Part shown: positions 1-8,892 of the stretch, in pieces | How the letters are laid out: each line of letters starts with the position of its first letter | Numbering within the stretch: the first letter of the stretch is position 1 | From: Stieleria bergensis | GTDB lineage: Bacteria > Planctomycetota > Planctomycetia > Pirellulales > Pirellulaceae | DNA: 64,000 bases | NCBI GenBank assembly: GCA_007745635.1 | Contig: CP036272.1 | Coordinates: 6,811,566-6,875,565, forward strand | Reading direction: 5' to 3' | The notes under the pieces: generated by a model | Database searches by the model: none | Told to the model about the DNA's origin: nothing | Seen by the model: the letters and a program-made list of their open reading frames with translations, nothing else | Translations under genes and position numbers: made by a program

Positions 1-678
1 GTGCGGCGACAAATGCCGAACGCCGTTGTATTCGCCCTTCCCAAAACTCTGCATGCATTCAAGAAACTGATCCTTGCTGACAAAGGGATACAGTCCCATC
101 GCGGTGGTGTGATAGTGCGACGGACTGACTCCGGGATTGTCGAACGAGTTGATGTCATAGACTTCCCACTTTGACCAGTGAAGGTGGTGTGGAATTGGGT
201 TCAGGTTATCAAACTTCTTCGAGACAATCGGCCAAGTGATGTGACCAAAGAGTTCTTTCGCGAACGCGGTGACCTTCTGACCCATCACTGCTTCCGGATT
301 GGCGGTGATCAAATCTTGCAGCGAGATGACTTGGCCGCTGGGAGTCAGAACGTGTGATTCACCTTCACGAAACGGAGCTTTGTTGGTTCGCGTATCAACC
401 ACACCGGTGACAATCGGAACCGTGCAGCACATCCACAGCTCATCCAGTCCTGTCCCGTTCATGTAGTCCGGGTAATACGATTTCGCATCCAGTCGAAGGC
501 GTTTTCCTGGCGTGCAAAAGGTACGGCCAGCGTAGCGGTGCAGCAACTGAAACACACCGTCATTCTGATTCAGGCAGTCGTCAAGAATCGAATCTGATCC
601 TCCACTCGCTCCATCGATCACATCTTGTTGTGGGTACTCGTGCAGTTTATCCGCGAGAATTGACTGGGAAGAAGCCAT
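1..678 (-). CDS. Cupin-like hypothetical protein, 3' end outside window
   Basis: The frame is open from an ATG at 676-678 to the left edge of the window, so only the first 226 residues are visible. There is no signal peptide, so the product is probably cytoplasmic. The visible part holds an HHLHW motif, then a run ending in EVYDI and a phrase SHYHTTAMGLYPF. Clustered His residues next to a Lys-Trp-Glu segment resemble the metal-binding cupin of class I mannose-6-phosphate isomerase-like proteins. This is a resemblance only, because the second half of the domain is missing. It is divergent from the esterase gene at 1029, leaving a 350-base spacer for two promoters. I am confident that it is coding and unsure of the function. 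Confidence 0.6.
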   Translation of the reverse strand, partial: MASSQSILADKLHEYPQQDVIDGASGGSDSILDDCLNQNDGVFQLLHRYAGRTFCTPGKRLRLDAKSYYPDYMNGTGLDELWMCCTVPIVTGVVDTRTNKAPFREGESHVLTPSGQVISLQDLITANPEAVMGQKVTAFAKELFGHITWPIVSKKFDNLNPIPHHLHWSKWEVYDINSFDNPGVSPSHYHTTAMGLYPFVSKDQFLECMQSFGKGEYNGVRHLSPH

Positions 679-1028
679 GTGCAATGCGCCTCAAGGGGTC
701 CAAGTGAGTGTGTCAAATCCAAAATTTGGACAGGTTCGGTCTTTTGATTTTGCTCAATCACGCCAAAGATGGAAAAACGGGGTCATCCGGCGTGATTGTG
801 AGTCGTGAATTGTAGAAGAAACCTTGCTCAGAGGGAATGGAACGTCGAGTCGCAGCGGCGAATCAATTTCGTTTGTTTGGCGGGAAAATGTTCGTTCCCC
901 GCACTGCAGTCAACTGGCGACCAATCCGGGGCGATCGGTTGTAGTAGAATAGCACCCCCTGCATCCCCATTCTCCCACCACGCTCGAGCGTCCCTGCTCC
1001 CGCCGCGTTTGCATTCAAAGGCTCATCG
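679..1028. other. Divergent intergenic spacer
   Basis: This spacer separates the leftward cupin-like gene from the rightward esterase gene and should carry both promoters. I see no convincing -35/-10 pair, no stable hairpin and no credible small gene. A short open frame at 805-1044 has no coding character. Confidence 0.5.
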
Positions 1029-2144
1029 ATGGTTTATCGCTTGATTCAGCTCTTGCTGCCTGTGCTCCTGATCAACTGCCCCACGTTGCTGGAAGCTAAA
1101 ACCGTCAAGGTCTTCATCCTGTCGGGACAGTCCAACATGGAAGGCAAAGGCAACCCGGCTCACCTCGACACCTACAAAAATGACCCGCTGATCCAGCCAT
1201 CCTACGCTTCGCTGAAGGACGGCCAGGGGTGGAAGCAGCGTGACGATGTTTGGATCACTTATCCCTCCAAGAGCTCTGGCGCCAAACATGGGCCGCTGAG
1301 CGTAGGCTATGGCACCAAAGGCGAAGACTCCATTGGGCCTGAATTCGGTTTTGGTCATGCGATCGGTGACGCGATTGATGAACCGATCCTGATCATCAAA
1401 GTCGCCTGGGGCGGCAGAAGCATTCACAAACCCTTTCGTCCGCCAAGCGCTTTGCCATCGGATGATGAACTCAAACAGATGGCGATCGATGCGAAACTAA
1501 AGTTTGATGCGCAAATGGAAAGCTACCAAGCCAAGCAGAAGGAGGGCAAGAAGGCCAGAAAACCGAAACCAGCTCCGACCTTTGCAGAACTTAAACAACA
1601 GTTTGGAGAGAGCTATCGACAACTGATCCAGCACACCAAGGAAGAGCTTGCGACCATCGACGAGAAGTTCCCGGCGCTGAAAGGTTACGAACCTGAAATC
1701 GCTGGATTTGTCTGGCACCAAGGCTTTAACGACAAGATTCGTGCCGAATACCGCGAGACCCAATACGCCGACTACACGAAATGGTTGGCAGCATTCATTC
1801 GCGATGTCCGCAAGGATCTTGAGGCACCACAGATGCCCTTCATCATTGGTGAACTCAGCACTGGCGGAATCCCAAGTCGCGGCGATTTTCAACTCGCGCA
1901 AGCCAACACCGCCAAGCTACCAGAATTCAAAGGCCGAGTGGTCTTTGTCCCAACGGCCGAGTACTACGACACCCGCGCTGACGAACTGTATCAACAGGGA
2001 TTCTGGAAAGGCACTGAAGAACAGAAAGCTCAGTGGCAGGCAGTTGGCAACGATCGTCCCTATCACTACCTCGGTTCTGGAAAAACGTACTACCTGAAAG
2101 GCCGTGCGTTCGCTAACGCAGTGCTAGAAGTGATGGCCCACTAG
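1029..2144 (+). CDS. Secreted SASA-family carbohydrate esterase
   Basis: This 371-residue protein belongs to the SASA/DUF303 (sialate O-acetylesterase-like) family of SGNH hydrolases, which remove O-acetyl groups from sugars. Residues 1-23 form a signal peptide, so it acts in the periplasm or outside. The nucleophile block GQSNM is at residues 33-37 (Ser35). A late block FVWHQGFND supplies the conserved Trp-His-Gln-Gly pattern of the family. A lysine-rich insert lies around residues 150-180 between catalytic blocks and looks like a surface loop. The start at 1029 is the ATG that gives a full leader; no strong ribosome site is visible. It lies 92 bases upstream of the ceramidase gene on the same strand, so the two may be co-transcribed. 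Substrate cannot be read from sequence. Confidence 0.88.
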   Translation: MVYRLIQLLLPVLLINCPTLLEAKTVKVFILSGQSNMEGKGNPAHLDTYKNDPLIQPSYASLKDGQGWKQRDDVWITYPSKSSGAKHGPLSVGYGTKGEDSIGPEFGFGHAIGDAIDEPILIIKVAWGGRSIHKPFRPPSALPSDDELKQMAIDAKLKFDAQMESYQAKQKEGKKARKPKPAPTFAELKQQFGESYRQLIQHTKEELATIDEKFPALKGYEPEIAGFVWHQGFNDKIRAEYRETQYADYTKWLAAFIRDVRKDLEAPQMPFIIGELSTGGIPSRGDFQLAQANTAKLPEFKGRVVFVPTAEYYDTRADELYQQGFWKGTEEQKAQWQAVGNDRPYHYLGSGKTYYLKGRAFANAVLEVMAH

Positions 2145-2236
2145 CGCCATCTAACAGCACACAGCGCCATCAAACGCCGCGCGCACCTGATGAACACCCA
2201 GCCGAAACGCCACATTCTTCATGAGCCTTCAAGACG

Positions 2237-4366
2237 ATGCACTTCCTCTTGCGAATCCTTCCACTGTGTTTGCTGTTTGTCCCAGCGGTCGCCCATGCTG
2301 AACTCCTGGCTGGCGCTGCTGTCGTTGACGTGACTCCGCAAACGTTTCCCGTGCTTGTCAACGGAGGCATGACCAGCAGGTCAATCAGCAAGGTCAGCTC
2401 GCGTTTGCACGCCCGCGGCTTGGCACTTTCCGATGGACAGACAACGCTGGTCATTGTCGTCGTTGACAGCTGCATGATGCCCCGACCACTGATCGACAAA
2501 GCCAAGCAACTGGCCTCTTTGAAAACCGGCATTCCGACAGATCGGATGCTGATCTCTGCCACACACACCCATAGCGCCGGATCTTGCATGGGCGCCCTTG
2601 GAACGGAGCCTGATCCAAACTATGTCCCGTTCCTGACGACCAGCTTGGCCGACACCATTGCCAAAGCAGCGGACAACTTGGCTCCCGCTCAAATCGGCTT
2701 TGCCAGGATTGATGCCGCCGAATTTACCGCCCTGCGTCGTTGGATCCGGCGTCCGGACCGCGTGGTCAATGATCCCTTTGGCAATCCGACAGTACGCGCC
2801 AACATGCACGCCGGAGCCAAACCTGACGATGTCACAGGAGAATCTGGCCCAGAGGATCCAGAACTGTCACTGATTTCCGTGCAGACTCCAGACGGCAAAC
2901 CTATCGCGGTGCTGGCGAACTTCTCCATGCATTACTTTGCCGGGCAGTCCGGCATCAGCGCGGATTACTTTGGATTGTTTTGCGCTGGTCTGAAACAAAA
3001 GCTCGCGCCGCAATCTGACTTCGTCGGCATCATGTCACACGGGTGCAGCGGAGACATCTGGCGGCGAGATTACACGGATCCAGATTCGTGGACGCAACTG
3101 GCCACCGTTGATGACTACGCCAACGGACTCGTCGAACGGGCGATCAAAGCGTACCAAACCATCCAGCATCGCCGGGACGTTGACCTGGCGATGGCCGAAC
3201 GACGAATGAAGTTGCGTTACCGAGTCCCCGATCAACAGCGTCTGGAATGGGCCAACCGAATCGTCTCTGAAATGGGTGACAGACCTCCCAAAACGCAAGA
3301 AGAGATCTATGCACGCGAACAACTGTTCTTGCACCAGCGGCAGGAAACCGAGGTCGTGGTACAGGCCTTGCGGGTCGGTGACATCGCTATCGCCACAACG
3401 CCCAATGAAACCTATGCCATCACGGGTCTGCGTCTTAAAGCAACAAGCCCGCTGGCCAACACGATGGTGATCGAACTGGCCAATGGAGGCGACGGCTACA
3501 TTCCACCCCCAGAGCAATTCCCCTTGGGTGGTTACAACACCTGGCCAGCTCGTTCAGCAGGCCTGGAGGTTACGGCGGAACCCAAGATTGTCGAAGCTGG
3601 CATGGATTTGCTAGAACAGGTTTGCGATCAACCGCGTCGTGAACCACAACTTAGCCGCGGACCGGCCTCTAACGCGATCGCAGCATTGAATCCCGTTGCC
3701 TGGTATCGGCTGGATGAGTTTACTGGCCCGCGTGCAGTTGATTCCAGCGGACACCATCACGATGCCATCTACGAAGCAGGAGTCACTTGGTACCTGGCCG
3801 GTCCACACTCAAAGCGATTCTGCCTAAACGGGCAAACCAATCGTTCAGCCATGTTCGCCGGCGGGCGTTTACAAGCTCGCATGCCCCAAATCGCCGACCG
3901 CTATTCGATTTCATTGTGGTTTTGGAACGGCATGCCGATCGACGGTCGTGACGTCACCGGCTGGCTGTACTCACGCGGCCGCGACCATGGCGCATCTGCC
4001 TACTCGGAACACCTAGGCATTGGCGGCTCAAGCGGTAACCCTGGTCGCCTGATCTTTCAGTCCGGCGACAAACCCAATGACGTTGTTGCTGGAACGACAG
4101 TCATCCCACGTTGGAAATGGCAGCACGTTGTGTTCGTTCGGGAGGGAGCGTCCATCCGAATCTACCTCAACGGCAAACTGGAGCTTCAAGCAACAGCGGC
4201 CAATGAATTCCCCCAAGGCTTTGACCGGTTGTTTTTCGCAGGCAGTAGCTCCAATCGTGCAAACTGGGAGGGACGACTAGACGAGATCGCTTTGTTTGAT
4301 CGTCCTCTCACGGCCAAAGAAATCAACACGTTAGCCCCCTCGCAAACAGAGGCTGATGTTCGCTAA
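2237..4366 (+). CDS. Secreted neutral ceramidase-like protein with C-terminal LamG domain
   Basis: This is a 709-residue exported protein. Residues 1-21 are a signal peptide. Residues about 22-460 match the neutral/alkaline non-lysosomal ceramidase N-terminal domain, with the THTHS zinc-site motif at 109-113 and a SHGCSGDIW block where that family has its active-site loop. Family members hydrolyse the N-acyl bond of ceramides, but many bacterial homologues of this domain have no tested substrate. Residues about 475-700 form a LamG/concanavalin-like fold, starting at a WYRLDE motif, with an SISLWFW strand and a terminal GRLDEIALFDRPLT strand typical of planctomycete LamG add-ons; it probably binds carbohydrate. 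The fused lectin domain suggests a glycoconjugate target. It follows the SASA esterase gene on the same strand. Confidence 0.85.
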   Translation: MHFLLRILPLCLLFVPAVAHAELLAGAAVVDVTPQTFPVLVNGGMTSRSISKVSSRLHARGLALSDGQTTLVIVVVDSCMMPRPLIDKAKQLASLKTGIPTDRMLISATHTHSAGSCMGALGTEPDPNYVPFLTTSLADTIAKAADNLAPAQIGFARIDAAEFTALRRWIRRPDRVVNDPFGNPTVRANMHAGAKPDDVTGESGPEDPELSLISVQTPDGKPIAVLANFSMHYFAGQSGISADYFGLFCAGLKQKLAPQSDFVGIMSHGCSGDIWRRDYTDPDSWTQLATVDDYANGLVERAIKAYQTIQHRRDVDLAMAERRMKLRYRVPDQQRLEWANRIVSEMGDRPPKTQEEIYAREQLFLHQRQETEVVVQALRVGDIAIATTPNETYAITGLRLKATSPLANTMVIELANGGDGYIPPPEQFPLGGYNTWPARSAGLEVTAEPKIVEAGMDLLEQVCDQPRREPQLSRGPASNAIAALNPVAWYRLDEFTGPRAVDSSGHHHDAIYEAGVTWYLAGPHSKRFCLNGQTNRSAMFAGGRLQARMPQIADRYSISLWFWNGMPIDGRDVTGWLYSRGRDHGASAYSEHLGIGGSSGNPGRLIFQSGDKPNDVVAGTTVIPRWKWQHVVFVREGASIRIYLNGKLELQATAANEFPQGFDRLFFAGSSSNRANWEGRLDEIALFDRPLTAKEINTLAPSQTEADVR

Positions 4367-4381
4367 ACTCGATCCCTGGCG

Positions 4382-4489
4382 TCACTCTTCCCGGCAGAAC
4401 TGCTGGGCGGTGCAGGGGTGCTCCTCGAGCCATTGCTGAAACGCTTGCTGTCGCCCATCATGCTGGATGAACCATGGTAAAACCGTCAT
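4382..4489 (-). CDS. Possible 35-residue small protein
   Basis: An ATG at 4487-4489 opens a 35-codon frame on the minus strand ending in TGA at 4382-4384. The peptide begins MTVLPWFIQHD and contains QQWLEEHPC, with Gln, Trp and acidic residues that look more like protein than random frame. It sits alone in the 171-base gap between the ceramidase and lipid kinase genes, convergent to the first. There is only a weak GCGGG element before the ATG. No family is recognised, and it could be chance. Confidence 0.25.
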   Translation of the reverse strand: MTVLPWFIQHDGRQQAFQQWLEEHPCTAQQFCREE

Positions 4490-4537
4490 CCCGCTTGGCA
4501 ACGATCTTGATGGATACGGACCTTCCCACACCCTAAG

Positions 4538-5467
4538 ATGATGAGCATGCCAAACGCGAGCAGATGGATGCGGCTGATTGTGAACGGAAAAGCAGCATCG
4601 GACCCTTTGTTACGTCCCGCGATTTCAGCAGTCCGCGACCTAGGACATCAAGTGGAAGTCCGCGTGACCTTCGAAAACGGTGACGCGGCGAGGTACGCCG
4701 GCGAAGCTGCCAGCGAGGGAGTGTAGGTCGTGGTTGCTGCTGGCGGTGACGGCACCATCAACGAAGTTGCTGGCGGACTCCTGGCGACAGGCATCTCAGG
4801 GAACACTGCCATGCGCGTCATTCCCTATGGGACCGCCAATGATTTTGCGACCGGAACAGGAGTGCTGAAAGGCGATCCACTCAAAGCGCTGCGTTTAGCG
4901 GCCACAGGTGCCGCCACACCGATCGATGTCGGCAAGGTGAATGAGCACATTTTTGTCAATGTCGCCAGCGGTGGCTTCGGTGCAGAAGTGACCGCCAACA
5001 CACCACCCCAGTTAAAGAAAGCGATCGGTGGCGCAGCTTACTCGCTGATGGGGATCGTGACAGCTGCCAAAATGAGTCCCTACCAGTGCCGGTTCACTGC
5101 TCCCGATGGCACAACGGAGGACGGAACCGTGTTGATCATGGCTGTTGGCAACGGGCGACAAAGTGGCGGAGGGTACCAAGTCACGCCACATGCCTTGCTG
5201 AATGACGGCCTGCTGGATGTCGTTGTGATCCATGACGCAGAGATCACCCAACTGGGCACAGTGCTGGGCGAGCTGCTGGACTTGCAAGCCAAGTCCAATC
5301 AGTTTGTCTCGTACCGTCAGGTTGCCTCGCTGGAGCTTGAGTCAACAACACCGCTACAGTTAAACCTCGATGGCGAGCCTTATCGCGGGACGCGTTTTCA
5401 CTTCACCGTGATGCCCGGCGCTCTTCCGTTTATCCTGGGACCGGACGCTCCACTGAAGACCAACTGA
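4538..5467 (+). pseudogene. YegS/DAGK-type lipid kinase interrupted by in-frame TAG
   Basis: Read through one TAG codon at 4724-4726, this frame gives about 309 residues, the normal size for YegS-like lipid kinases, which phosphorylate lipids such as phosphatidylglycerol or diacylglycerol at the membrane. The first 62 codons encode the opening beta-alpha unit, starting near LIVNGKAASDP. Directly after the stop comes the nucleotide-binding signature AAGGDGTINEV, then PYGTANDFATG and the C-terminal DGEPYRGTRFHF block. Both halves are in the same frame, so a single base change (for example GAG or CAG to TAG) explains it. A GTG at 4730 could restart translation, but that product would lack the first strand and helix of the kinase domain. 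Options are a true pseudogene, amber read-through, or a sequencing error. Confidence 0.85.
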
Positions 5468-5509
5468 TTGGACAACCCAAGGCACTGTTAGCGCCAATTT
5501 GAAATCAAG

Positions 5510-5767
5510 CTAAGCCGGTGGCTCGCTCTCGGGGCCTTCTTCAAACCCGATGAAGGCCACTTGCAGATCGGCAACGCCAGCGAGTGAACGTATCCATTCC
5601 CAGTACTCGCGATCCTGCTGCTTGGAATCACTTTCCAGCACGATGGCGCATTTGTTGTCCTGGACAACCCCCACCGTGATCATCGGGTCAGCACGCAGCA
5701 AGCGTAGCAATTCATCGCGATCAGAGATCTCGGATTCAAAGGTGATGACTAATCCGCTGGTTGGCAT
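5510..5767 (-). CDS. NapD-like small protein
   Basis: This 85-residue cytoplasmic protein starts at an ATG at 5765-5767. The order of elements, an opening SGLVITFES strand, a helix DRDELLRLLR, a strand VGVVQDNKCAIVLESDS, a helix, then GVADLQVAFIGFEE, matches the ferredoxin-like fold of NapD, the chaperone that binds the Tat leader of periplasmic nitrate reductase. No nap genes are nearby, so a role with another Tat substrate is possible; DUF1501 and DUF1552 proteins with twin-arginine-like leaders are frequent in this window, but the link is speculative. The fold assignment rests on pattern only. It is convergent with the lipid kinase gene, 42 bases away. Confidence 0.6.
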   Translation of the reverse strand: MPTSGLVITFESEISDRDELLRLLRADPMITVGVVQDNKCAIVLESDSKQQDREYWEWIRSLAGVADLQVAFIGFEEGPESEPPA

Positions 5768-6183
5768 TTTTTGTAGCCACTGGTTGGATTGGATTTAGAA
5801 TGATTGATCTCAACAGCCTGGCACCTGATGGTACCACAGATGGCTTTCGCGTGTCGCTCTCGGTGGCATTCCAGGGGACTAGCCAAGCCGCCGGGTTCCG
5901 GAAAAGCGGCTTGAGCTGCCCTCCTTTCTCTGGCTCGCATTGGGACAATGCCTTTCCGCGGTGCAAAGCAACGTAGAGCGCGTGCTTGCACCAATGATTT
6001 GAAAATCATCAGGTAAGCGACGGTAGGGCGTGTGATTGCACGCACCCTACGAATTCAATCCAGGTCCGAAGGAATCCCAATGGCCTCCAGAAAACCCGTT
6101 AGCGGCCAAAATGAAAAGCAGTTCCAAATGGTGCCAGAGTGCCAGTTAGGCGATCGTCAGCCAAACGCGACGTCCTGGCGGGA
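5768..6183. other. Spacer with palindromic elements
   Basis: This 416-base gap lies between two leftward genes and has no credible coding frame. Its right half (about 5960-6050) is built of imperfect inverted repeats, listed separately. The left part should contain the promoter of the NapD-like gene. Confidence 0.5.
5960..6050. repeat. REP-like palindromic element, copy 1
   Basis: Two imperfect hairpins lie side by side. The first pairs GGTGCAA near 5960 with TTGCACC at 5986-5992. The second, 6023-6050, starts GTAGGG and ends CCCTAC with a partly paired stem. The 11-base word CGTGCTTGCAC at 5981-5991 recurs twice, in inverted orientation, at 30374-30438. A word this long shared between two intergenic sites 24 kb apart, always inside a palindrome, points to a dispersed extragenic repeat family rather than chance. 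Confidence 0.5.
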
Positions 6184-6942
6184 CTAGTAGCGCACTCGAA
6201 AGTCGTTCTGTCCAGACACGTCCGTGCCTCGCATCAGATACACCGTTCGTTTGGACAAATCCAATGGTCCCGCCGGATCCGATGGCGTGGCCTCGCTGTG
6301 ACGATACACTGACGATGTTGGCATGTATCGCAAAGTCATGCCACGGCGTGAATGATCAGACTGATTCGCTTCCGAGCCGTGATAGAGATACACATCATGA
6401 AGCGACATCTCGCCGGGTTGCAAGATAATATCCACGGCTTCTGATTCATCAAATGCCGCTTCATCGAGCTCCAGATTCAGAGCAATATTAGCCGCATCGC
6501 TGTGGTTGTGCTGAGCCAGTTGCCGGGATCGATGTGAACCGGGAATCACGCGCAAGCAACCGTTCTCAGGCGTCGACGCATCCAACGCAATCCACACGGT
6601 GCAGGTTGCCAAGGGTCTGATCGGCCAGTATTCACCGTCTTGATGCCAGGGAGTGCGCGTGCCAACTTTCGCCGGCTTGGCAAAGAAGCTGGAATTCCAT
6701 AACGCGAAATCGCTGCCAATGACCTGTTCAACCATGTCTAACAGCTCAGGTCGCCGAGCAACATTCAAGAACCAAGGATCGAACGCCAACAGTGCAGAAC
6801 AGTAATCATGATACTCCGGATGACGAGCGACCAACCGCGTGTGTGCATCACGAATCTCGTCCAGAGTCGCGTCATCAAAGCGGAACGAGGGCGTGACGTA
6901 TCCGTCACGATGGTACTGTTCAATTTCAGAAGGGGTTAACAT
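6184..6942 (-). CDS. Phytanoyl-CoA dioxygenase (PhyH) family protein
   Basis: This 252-residue cytoplasmic protein belongs to the Fe(II)/2-oxoglutarate dioxygenases of the PhyH family, which hydroxylate small molecules. The iron ligands are visible: His100 and Asp102 in WHQDGEYW, and His188 in YLYHGSEANQS; Arg199/Arg200 just after fits the 2-oxoglutarate salt bridge. Family members include ectoine hydroxylase and many enzymes of unknown substrate, so the exact reaction is not readable. It is the last gene of a leftward operon: the TRAP large permease gene ends 52 bases upstream. That context suggests the dioxygenase acts on the compound taken up by the transporter. No signal peptide is present. 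Confidence 0.85.
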   Translation of the reverse strand: MLTPSEIEQYHRDGYVTPSFRFDDATLDEIRDAHTRLVARHPEYHDYCSALLAFDPWFLNVARRPELLDMVEQVIGSDFALWNSSFFAKPAKVGTRTPWHQDGEYWPIRPLATCTVWIALDASTPENGCLRVIPGSHRSRQLAQHNHSDAANIALNLELDEAAFDESEAVDIILQPGEMSLHDVYLYHGSEANQSDHSRRGMTLRYMPTSSVYRHSEATPSDPAGPLDLSKRTVYLMRGTDVSGQNDFRVRY

Positions 6943-6994
6943 GAGCTTGCTTAAAGAGATCGAAATTTAACAGTGGCATAACACGGAGCAATCA

Positions 6995-8272
6995 TCACTT
7001 CACCAGCAGACTTGGCAACCAAAGGCTGAATGCGGGAATGAACGTGATCAACAATAACGTGATTAAGAGCGGAATCAAAAACGGCACCGTGCCACGCGTC
7101 ACCGTTTGAACAGAGCTACCGGTGACCGAACTAAGCACATACAGCACCAGCCCAACCGGAGGCGTCAAAAGCCCCAGGACCAAGTTAAGAATCATCACGA
7201 TCCCCAGATGCAGCGGATCGATGCCAAACTCCAGCGCGGCCGGCATTAGCACCGGAACGGTGATCAACAGCCCCGCCACGGGCTCAAGAAACATTCCCGT
7301 CAGCAATAAAGCAACGTTGATCAGCAGCAGAAACACGATCGGGTTGTCAGTGAACTGGAGCATCGCCTCAGTCACCGCTTGCGGCCCCTGTTCCCGGGCA
7401 ATCACCCAGCCGAACAGTCCCGCGGCGGCGACGATCAACATGATCGATCCCGTCGTGGATGTCGTCTTGACCAGCACGCCACGGAAGGCTTTGAAAGACA
7501 ACGAGCGGTAACAGAGGCTTAGAATCAGCACCCAGATCACCGCTGCTGCCGCAGCTTCTGTGGGAGTAAAAATCCCGCCCAAAATTCCGCCCAGAATGAT
7601 CACCGGTGTCAGCAGGACGGGCAGCGCTGACGTAATGGCTTTGGAAACGGGCATGTCTTGGCCGCCCGCTTCCTCGGGCACGGGATTCCTCTTGGCCTCT
7701 CGATAGACGAACAAACAAAGGATCGACGTGAGAACCAACGCGGGTAGCACGCCCGCGAAAAACAAAGCTCCTACCGAGACGCCCGCCGAGACCGCATAAA
7801 CGATCGCAGGAATACTCGGTGGCATGATCGGACCGATCAACGATGACGCACCTGTCAGGCCGAGCGCAAACTTTTCGTCATAGCCGCGTTTCTTCATCGC
7901 CGGCACAAGCACAGATCCCAATCCAGCTGCATCAGCGATCGCAGCGCCGCTCATCCAAGAAAACGTCAGGCTACTGAACACGTTCACAAAGCCCAGGGCG
8001 CCGGGAATCTTCTTGAATAACGTCAGTAACATTCGAAACAGACGATCAGCAAGACCGCCAGCGTTACTGAGATAGCCAGTCATGATGAATAACGGCACCG
8101 CCAGCAGCGGGAACGAATCGACCGAACCGACCGTCTGCTGAAGCGCAACACCCATCGTAATGTCCGGCGACCAAACCACATAAACAAGGCACGGCGTCAG
8201 CATGCTAAACGCAACGGGCACGCGCAGGATCAAAAGCGCGAGCATCGCGATGACTAATCCACCAAGTATCAT
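6995..8272 (-). CDS. dctM: TRAP transporter large permease subunit DctM
   Basis: This 425-residue integral membrane protein is the DctM (large, 12-13 helix) subunit of a tripartite ATP-independent periplasmic transporter, which uses a sodium or proton gradient to import organic acids or related solutes. It has hydrophobic segments throughout, the PLFIMTGYLSNAGG segment and PIMPPSIPAIVYA segment typical of the family, and a TPPVGLVLYV block near the end. The ATG at 8270-8272 is preferred over an upstream start because it begins directly at the first helix and overlaps the stop of dctQ by four bases (ATGA, 8269-8272), indicating translational coupling. Length agrees with the family. Confidence 0.93.
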   Translation of the reverse strand: MILGGLVIAMLALLILRVPVAFSMLTPCLVYVVWSPDITMGVALQQTVGSVDSFPLLAVPLFIMTGYLSNAGGLADRLFRMLLTLFKKIPGALGFVNVFSSLTFSWMSGAAIADAAGLGSVLVPAMKKRGYDEKFALGLTGASSLIGPIMPPSIPAIVYAVSAGVSVGALFFAGVLPALVLTSILCLFVYREAKRNPVPEEAGGQDMPVSKAITSALPVLLTPVIILGGILGGIFTPTEAAAAAVIWVLILSLCYRSLSFKAFRGVLVKTTSTTGSIMLIVAAAGLFGWVIAREQGPQAVTEAMLQFTDNPIVFLLLINVALLLTGMFLEPVAGLLITVPVLMPAALEFGIDPLHLGIVMILNLVLGLLTPPVGLVLYVLSSVTGSSVQTVTRGTVPFLIPLLITLLLITFIPAFSLWLPSLLVK

Positions 8273-8892
8273 GCGCTCTGCTCCATTTCCAATTGAAACC
8301 CTTCTTCTTCCACATGGACGTCGCGGGGAATCGGTTTTCCCGTCACCCAAACTTGAAACAGATCCAACAGGTTATGCACTGCCATCAGCAGCAGCCCGAT
8401 CATGCCCGCGCCGTACCAACAGCTTTTCGGCACACCCAGCCCCGGCGATCCCACTTTGCCAACGTACCAAACGAAGCGAGCACCGCCGATCATTAGCAAC
8501 AAGCAAGCGGCAACCACCACCACATAACCCAGGCATTCAATGAACAGCTTTCCTCGTTCACCGACTCGTGACGAAACCATGTCCACTGCGATATGACGCC
8601 CCTCGGCCATGACGAATGCGGCCGAGATGAATGTCATCCAGATCAAGGCAAGCCTCGCGACCTCCTCGCTCCACTGAAACGGATCCGACAAGACATAACG
8701 AGCAAACACATGCGTCCCCATTGTGACCACGATCAGCAGCAAGAACAAACATGCGACCGTCTTTTCGCCCAGCACGATCCAGCGAGTCAACGTCGCCAGC
8801 CTGCTCGCCGGACCGGCGCCAGTTGGCTTAGCATTCGATTCTGATGGAGCGTCCGCTGCTAGCGACTCAACTCCAGTCTTATTCGTGTTCAT
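8269..8892 (-). CDS. dctQ: TRAP transporter small permease subunit DctQ
   Basis: This 207-residue membrane protein has four hydrophobic segments between about residues 38 and 175, matching the DctQ small subunit that bridges the substrate-binding protein and DctM. The family-typical phrase FARYVLSDPFQWSEE follows the first helix. The N-terminal 35 residues and C-terminal 25 residues are polar and longer than in many DctQ proteins. It overlaps the upstream dctP stop (8889-8892) and the downstream dctM start (8269-8272) by four bases each, so the three subunits are made in fixed order from one message. Confidence 0.92.
   Translation of the reverse strand: MNTNKTGVESLAADAPSESNAKPTGAGPASRLATLTRWIVLGEKTVACLFLLLIVVTMGTHVFARYVLSDPFQWSEEVARLALIWMTFISAAFVMAEGRHIAVDMVSSRVGERGKLFIECLGYVVVVAACLLLMIGGARFVWYVGKVGSPGLGVPKSCWYGAGMIGLLLMAVHNLLDLFQVWVTGKPIPRDVHVEEEGFQLEMEQSA

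Noticed and set aside
1497-1901. Long open frame on the minus strand inside the SASA esterase gene
   Set aside because: It is fully covered by a gene with signal peptide and catalytic motifs on the other strand; its peptide has no domain features.
6023-6050. Hairpin as an intrinsic terminator for the NapD-like gene or phyH
   Set aside because: It is upstream, not downstream, of both leftward genes and has no T-run; it fits a dispersed palindromic repeat better.
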